From positions 14,625 through 29,348 of the forward strand of contig DDES01000162.1 of NCBI GenBank assembly GCA_002336765.1: a DNA stretch of 14,724 bases, read 5' to 3'. The translations under genes were made by a program, and so were the position numbers. Below, piece after piece: positions 12,880 to 14,724 of the stretch; within the stretch, counting starts at the first letter, position 1; each line of letters begins with the position of its first letter. A model generated the notes under the pieces. It was not told where the DNA came from, did no database searches, and saw only the letters and a list, made by a program, of their open reading frames with translations. Source of the stretch: Novosphingobium sp. UBA1948. Lineage in GTDB: Bacteria; Pseudomonadota; Alphaproteobacteria; Sphingomonadales; Sphingomonadaceae.

Positions 12880-14219
12880 TACGCGGCAGCCTCTTTCACA
12901 GCCTCGCAAATGCGGTCAACTATGGCCTCCACCTGCGCGCCATCATCGCCCTCGGCCATCACGCGGATCACCGGCTCCGTGCCCGAGGGCCGGATGACCA
13001 GACGGCCCTTGCCTTCCAGTTCCTTCTCGGCCTGCGCAATCACAGCCTTGACGCTATCGGCCTCGAGCGGTTTACCACCGGCGAAACGGACATTCTTCAG
13101 CAATTGCGGCACCGGATCGAACAGATGCAGCAATTCGCTGGCCTTCTTGCCCGAGCGCACCAGCGCCGAGAGCACCTGCAAGGCCGCCACCGTGCCATCG
13201 CCCGTGGTGCCGTGGTCGAGCATGATCATATGGCCGGACTGTTCGCCGCCCACATTGAAGCCGCCTTCCTTCATACGCTCCAGCACATAGCGGTCGCCCA
13301 CCTTGCTGCGCTCCAGCGTCAGGCCAAGGCCGCTCAGATAGCGCTCCAGCCCGAGGTTCGACATCACCGTCGCCACCACGCCGCCGCCGCGCAATTGCCC
13401 GCGCGCGTGCAATTCGGTGCCGATCAGTGCCATGATCTGGTCGCCATCCACGGTCTGGCCCTTTTCATCGACCACGATCAGCCGGTCCGCGTCGCCATCA
13501 AGCGCGATGCCGATATCGGCGCCGCTGGCCACCACGGTTTCCTTGATCAGGTCGAGATGGGTCGAACCGCATTTCTCGTTGATATTCTTGCCATTGGGCG
13601 AAACGCCGATAGCGATCACTTCCGCGCCCAGTTCCCATACGGCGGACGGGGCCACCTGATAGGCGGCGCCATTGGCGCAATCGACCACGATCTTCAGCCC
13701 GTCGAGCCGCACATCCTGCGGCACCGAGGCCTTGACCGCGTGGATATAGCGCCCACGCGCGTCCTCGATGCGGCGCGCGCGGCCGATCTGCTCGCTCTCG
13801 GCCAGCGGCAGATCCTCGCTCAGCATGGCCTCGATAGCCAACTCGTCCTCGTCGGACAGTTTGAAACCGTCCGGCCCGAACAGCTTAATGCCATTGTCGG
13901 CATAGGGATTATGGCTGGCCGAGATCATCACGCCCACATCGGCGCGCAATTCCTGAGTTAGCAGCGCGATGGCGGGGGTGGGCATCGGGCCGGTCATCAC
14001 CACATCCATGCCCACGCTGGTGAAGCCCGCCACCAGCGCGTTTTCCAGCATATAGCCCGAAAGCCGCGTATCCTTGCCAATCACCACGCGATGGCGGTGT
14101 CCGCCACGCAAGAAGCGACGCCCTGCCGCCTGACCCACTTTCATCGCGATTTCGGCGGTCATCACGCCCGCGTTGGTGCGTCCGCGAATACCATCGGTGC
14201 CGAAGAACTGCCGTGCCAT
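12879..14219 (-). CDS. glmM: Phosphoglucosamine mutase
   Basis: This 446-residue enzyme interconverts glucosamine-6-phosphate and glucosamine-1-phosphate in the cytosol, the step before UDP-GlcNAc. It shows 'FFGTDGIRG' (5-13), the phosphoserine loop 'ISASHNP' with catalytic S102 (99-105), the Mg-binding 'DGDADR' (241-246), the sugar-binding 'GGEQSGH' (324-330) and the phosphate-binding 'RPSGTEP' (410-416). Length and motif order equal those of E. coli GlmM, so the gene is intact. The ATG at 14219 fits the family's N-terminus and has a GGGG tract five bases upstream; ATG 14249 would add ten residues of no known role. It heads the operon with the DUF1272 gene and thiD and is divergent from the symporter gene. 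UDP-GlcNAc supports peptidoglycan and lipid A and possibly the EPS encoded nearby. Confidence 0.98.
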   Translation of the reverse strand: MARQFFGTDGIRGRTNAGVMTAEIAMKVGQAAGRRFLRGGHRHRVVIGKDTRLSGYMLENALVAGFTSVGMDVVMTGPMPTPAIALLTQELRADVGVMISASHNPYADNGIKLFGPDGFKLSDEDELAIEAMLSEDLPLAESEQIGRARRIEDARGRYIHAVKASVPQDVRLDGLKIVVDCANGAAYQVAPSAVWELGAEVIAIGVSPNGKNINEKCGSTHLDLIKETVVASGADIGIALDGDADRLIVVDEKGQTVDGDQIMALIGTELHARGQLRGGGVVATVMSNLGLERYLSGLGLTLERSKVGDRYVLERMKEGGFNVGGEQSGHMIMLDHGTTGDGTVAALQVLSALVRSGKKASELLHLFDPVPQLLKNVRFAGGKPLEADSVKAVIAQAEKELEGKGRLVIRPSGTEPVIRVMAEGDDGAQVEAIVDRICEAVKEAAA

Positions 14220-14277
14220 GCTGGCCCCATGCTCCGTTAATCTGCGCATTGCGCGCGTTTGCCATTCGCTTTGCTAT

Positions 14278-14301
14278 GTGACGGCAACAAGTTAATGTCA
14301 C
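14278..14301 (+). promoter_or_regulatory. Inverted repeat in the glmM-symporter divergent region
   Basis: GTGAC (14278-14282) and GTCAC (14297-14301) are inverted with a 14-base spacer, between the two divergent genes. A second short palindrome, GCGCATTGCGC, lies at 14244-14254, and GTTAA occurs at 14291-14295 and 14312-14316. The 110-base gap must carry promoters in both directions. I could not assign clear -35/-10 boxes. An operator is possible but unproven. Confidence 0.3.
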
Positions 14302-14316
14302 GCGAACAATAGTTAA

Positions 14317-14320
14317 CAGG
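14317..14320 (+). promoter_or_regulatory. Weak ribosome binding site supporting the TTG start at 14330
   Basis: CAGG ends nine bases before the TTG at 14330. The frame is closed by a TGA at 14279-14281, and no ATG or GTG start lies in frame between that stop and 14330, so TTG is the only start that keeps the conserved N-terminus. Confidence 0.5.
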
Positions 14321-14329
14321 ACGCCCGCC

Positions 14330-14724
14330 TTGACCCAAGATTCCGCTACCAGCACCGGTTTTCGCCTGCCCGAGATCCGCGTTTCGACTCTGGGCACTTT
14401 GGCCTCGCTGGCGGTGGGTCTGGTGGCGGGTCTGGTCCTGTCGAAATTCGCGGTGGCGCCGCAGGTGATGGCGGTGGTCGAGCCGGTGGGCGAATTGTGG
14501 CTGCGCGGCTTGCGGATGACCATCCTGCCGCTGGTGGTGGCGCTGCTGGTGCTGGGCATTGTGCAGACCACGGCTGCGGCGCGGGCGGGGGCTGTGGCGC
14601 GGCGCACGGTGGGGTGGATCTTGGGCACCTATCTGGTGTCGGGCGCGCTGGCGATGGTGATTATGCCGCTGTGGCTGGGCTGGTGGCCGATCCCCTCGGC
14701 GGCGGCGGGCGCACTGGCTGGGGG
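14330..14724 (+). CDS. Dicarboxylate/amino acid:cation symporter, 5' part (3' end outside window)
   Basis: The frame runs from the TTG at 14330 to the window edge, covering 131 residues. After a polar N-terminus (TQDSATSTGFRLPEI) there is a hydrophobic helix at about 20-40, then 'EPVGELWLRGLRMTILPLVVALLVLGI' at 51-77. This matches the DAACS family (GltP/DctA, PF00375), whose members show 'G..W.R.L.M.I.PLV..SL..GI' at this point. Further helices at 93-119 are visible before the edge. Such inner-membrane proteins import C4-dicarboxylates or Glu/Asp with H+ or Na+. The substrate-selecting C-terminal half is not in the window. It is divergent from glmM with a 110-base shared intergenic region. 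GC-rich codon use matches the neighbours. Confidence 0.88.
   Translation, partial: MTQDSATSTGFRLPEIRVSTLGTLASLAVGLVAGLVLSKFAVAPQVMAVVEPVGELWLRGLRMTILPLVVALLVLGIVQTTAAARAGAVARRTVGWILGTYLVSGALAMVIMPLWLGWWPIPSAAAGALAG

Noticed and set aside
13104..13961. A 285-codon plus-strand open frame
   Set aside because: It lies antisense to glmM, which has all catalytic motifs; the product is His/Gln/Ala-rich and looks like a mirror frame.
1..14724. Mobile elements, CRISPR arrays, tRNA genes, defence islands
   Set aside because: I saw no transposase or integrase motifs, regularly spaced repeats, tRNA-like cloverleaf or composition break. The content is consistent with core chromosome plus an EPS locus.

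Overview
The window is GC-rich, densely packed bacterial chromosome. Gene content and protein style (GumC/ExoP-type polysaccharide tyrosine autokinase, Wza-type export lipoprotein, O-antigen ligase-family polymerase, a cytochrome c'/b561 pair, and a glmM-DUF1272-thiD cluster) point to an alphaproteobacterium. Sphingomonadales, near Novosphingobium or Sphingobium, is most likely. That placement is inferred from gene style and order, not from a database search. I see no tRNA, rRNA, CRISPR array, transposase or integrase.

Layout. (1) 1-1611, plus strand: the 3' end of an OsmC-family gene, then a periplasmic cytochrome c' and a membrane cytochrome b561 that probably form an electron-transfer pair. 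(2) 1731-2123, plus: a small exported protein of unknown function with its own upstream region and a strong intrinsic terminator at 2156-2183. (3) 2212-8549, plus: a five-gene exopolysaccharide (EPS) operon of O-antigen ligase/polymerase, Wza-like export lipoprotein, Wzc-like tyrosine autokinase, a membrane-anchored protein with helical repeats and a predicted beta-sandwich domain, and an SGNH hydrolase. The last three are joined by 4-base ATGA overlaps. (4) 11755-8546, minus: a convergent operon of a second polymerase-like membrane protein, a GT4 glycosyltransferase and a WcaF-type acetyltransferase. The two EPS operons meet tail to tail, and their stop codons share the four bases TTAA. (5) 14219-11900, minus: glmM, a DUF1272 zinc-ribbon gene and thiD, linked by 1-4 base overlaps. 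(6) 14330 to the end, plus: the start of a dicarboxylate/amino-acid:cation symporter with a TTG start, divergent from glmM.

How the genes fit together. The central 9.5 kb looks like one Wzy-dependent EPS locus split into two converging transcripts. The plus operon holds the polymerization, export and chain-length machinery and two probable tailoring or scaffold proteins. The minus operon holds a glycosyltransferase, an acetyltransferase and a second polymerase candidate. No flippase (Wzx), initiating glycosyl-1-phosphate transferase or low-molecular-weight tyrosine phosphatase (Wzb) is in the window, so the pathway must be completed elsewhere. GlmM makes glucosamine-1-phosphate for UDP-GlcNAc, which feeds peptidoglycan, lipid A and possibly EPS, but it lies in a separate transcription unit.

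I see no clearly new defence or mobile system. The least-explained parts are the small exported protein with a terminator placed between it and the EPS operon, the uncharacterized repeat/beta-sandwich protein fused by overlap to the kinase, the two unlike polymerases in one locus, and a 17-base offset duplication that creates a six-codon mini-ORF at a gene junction.
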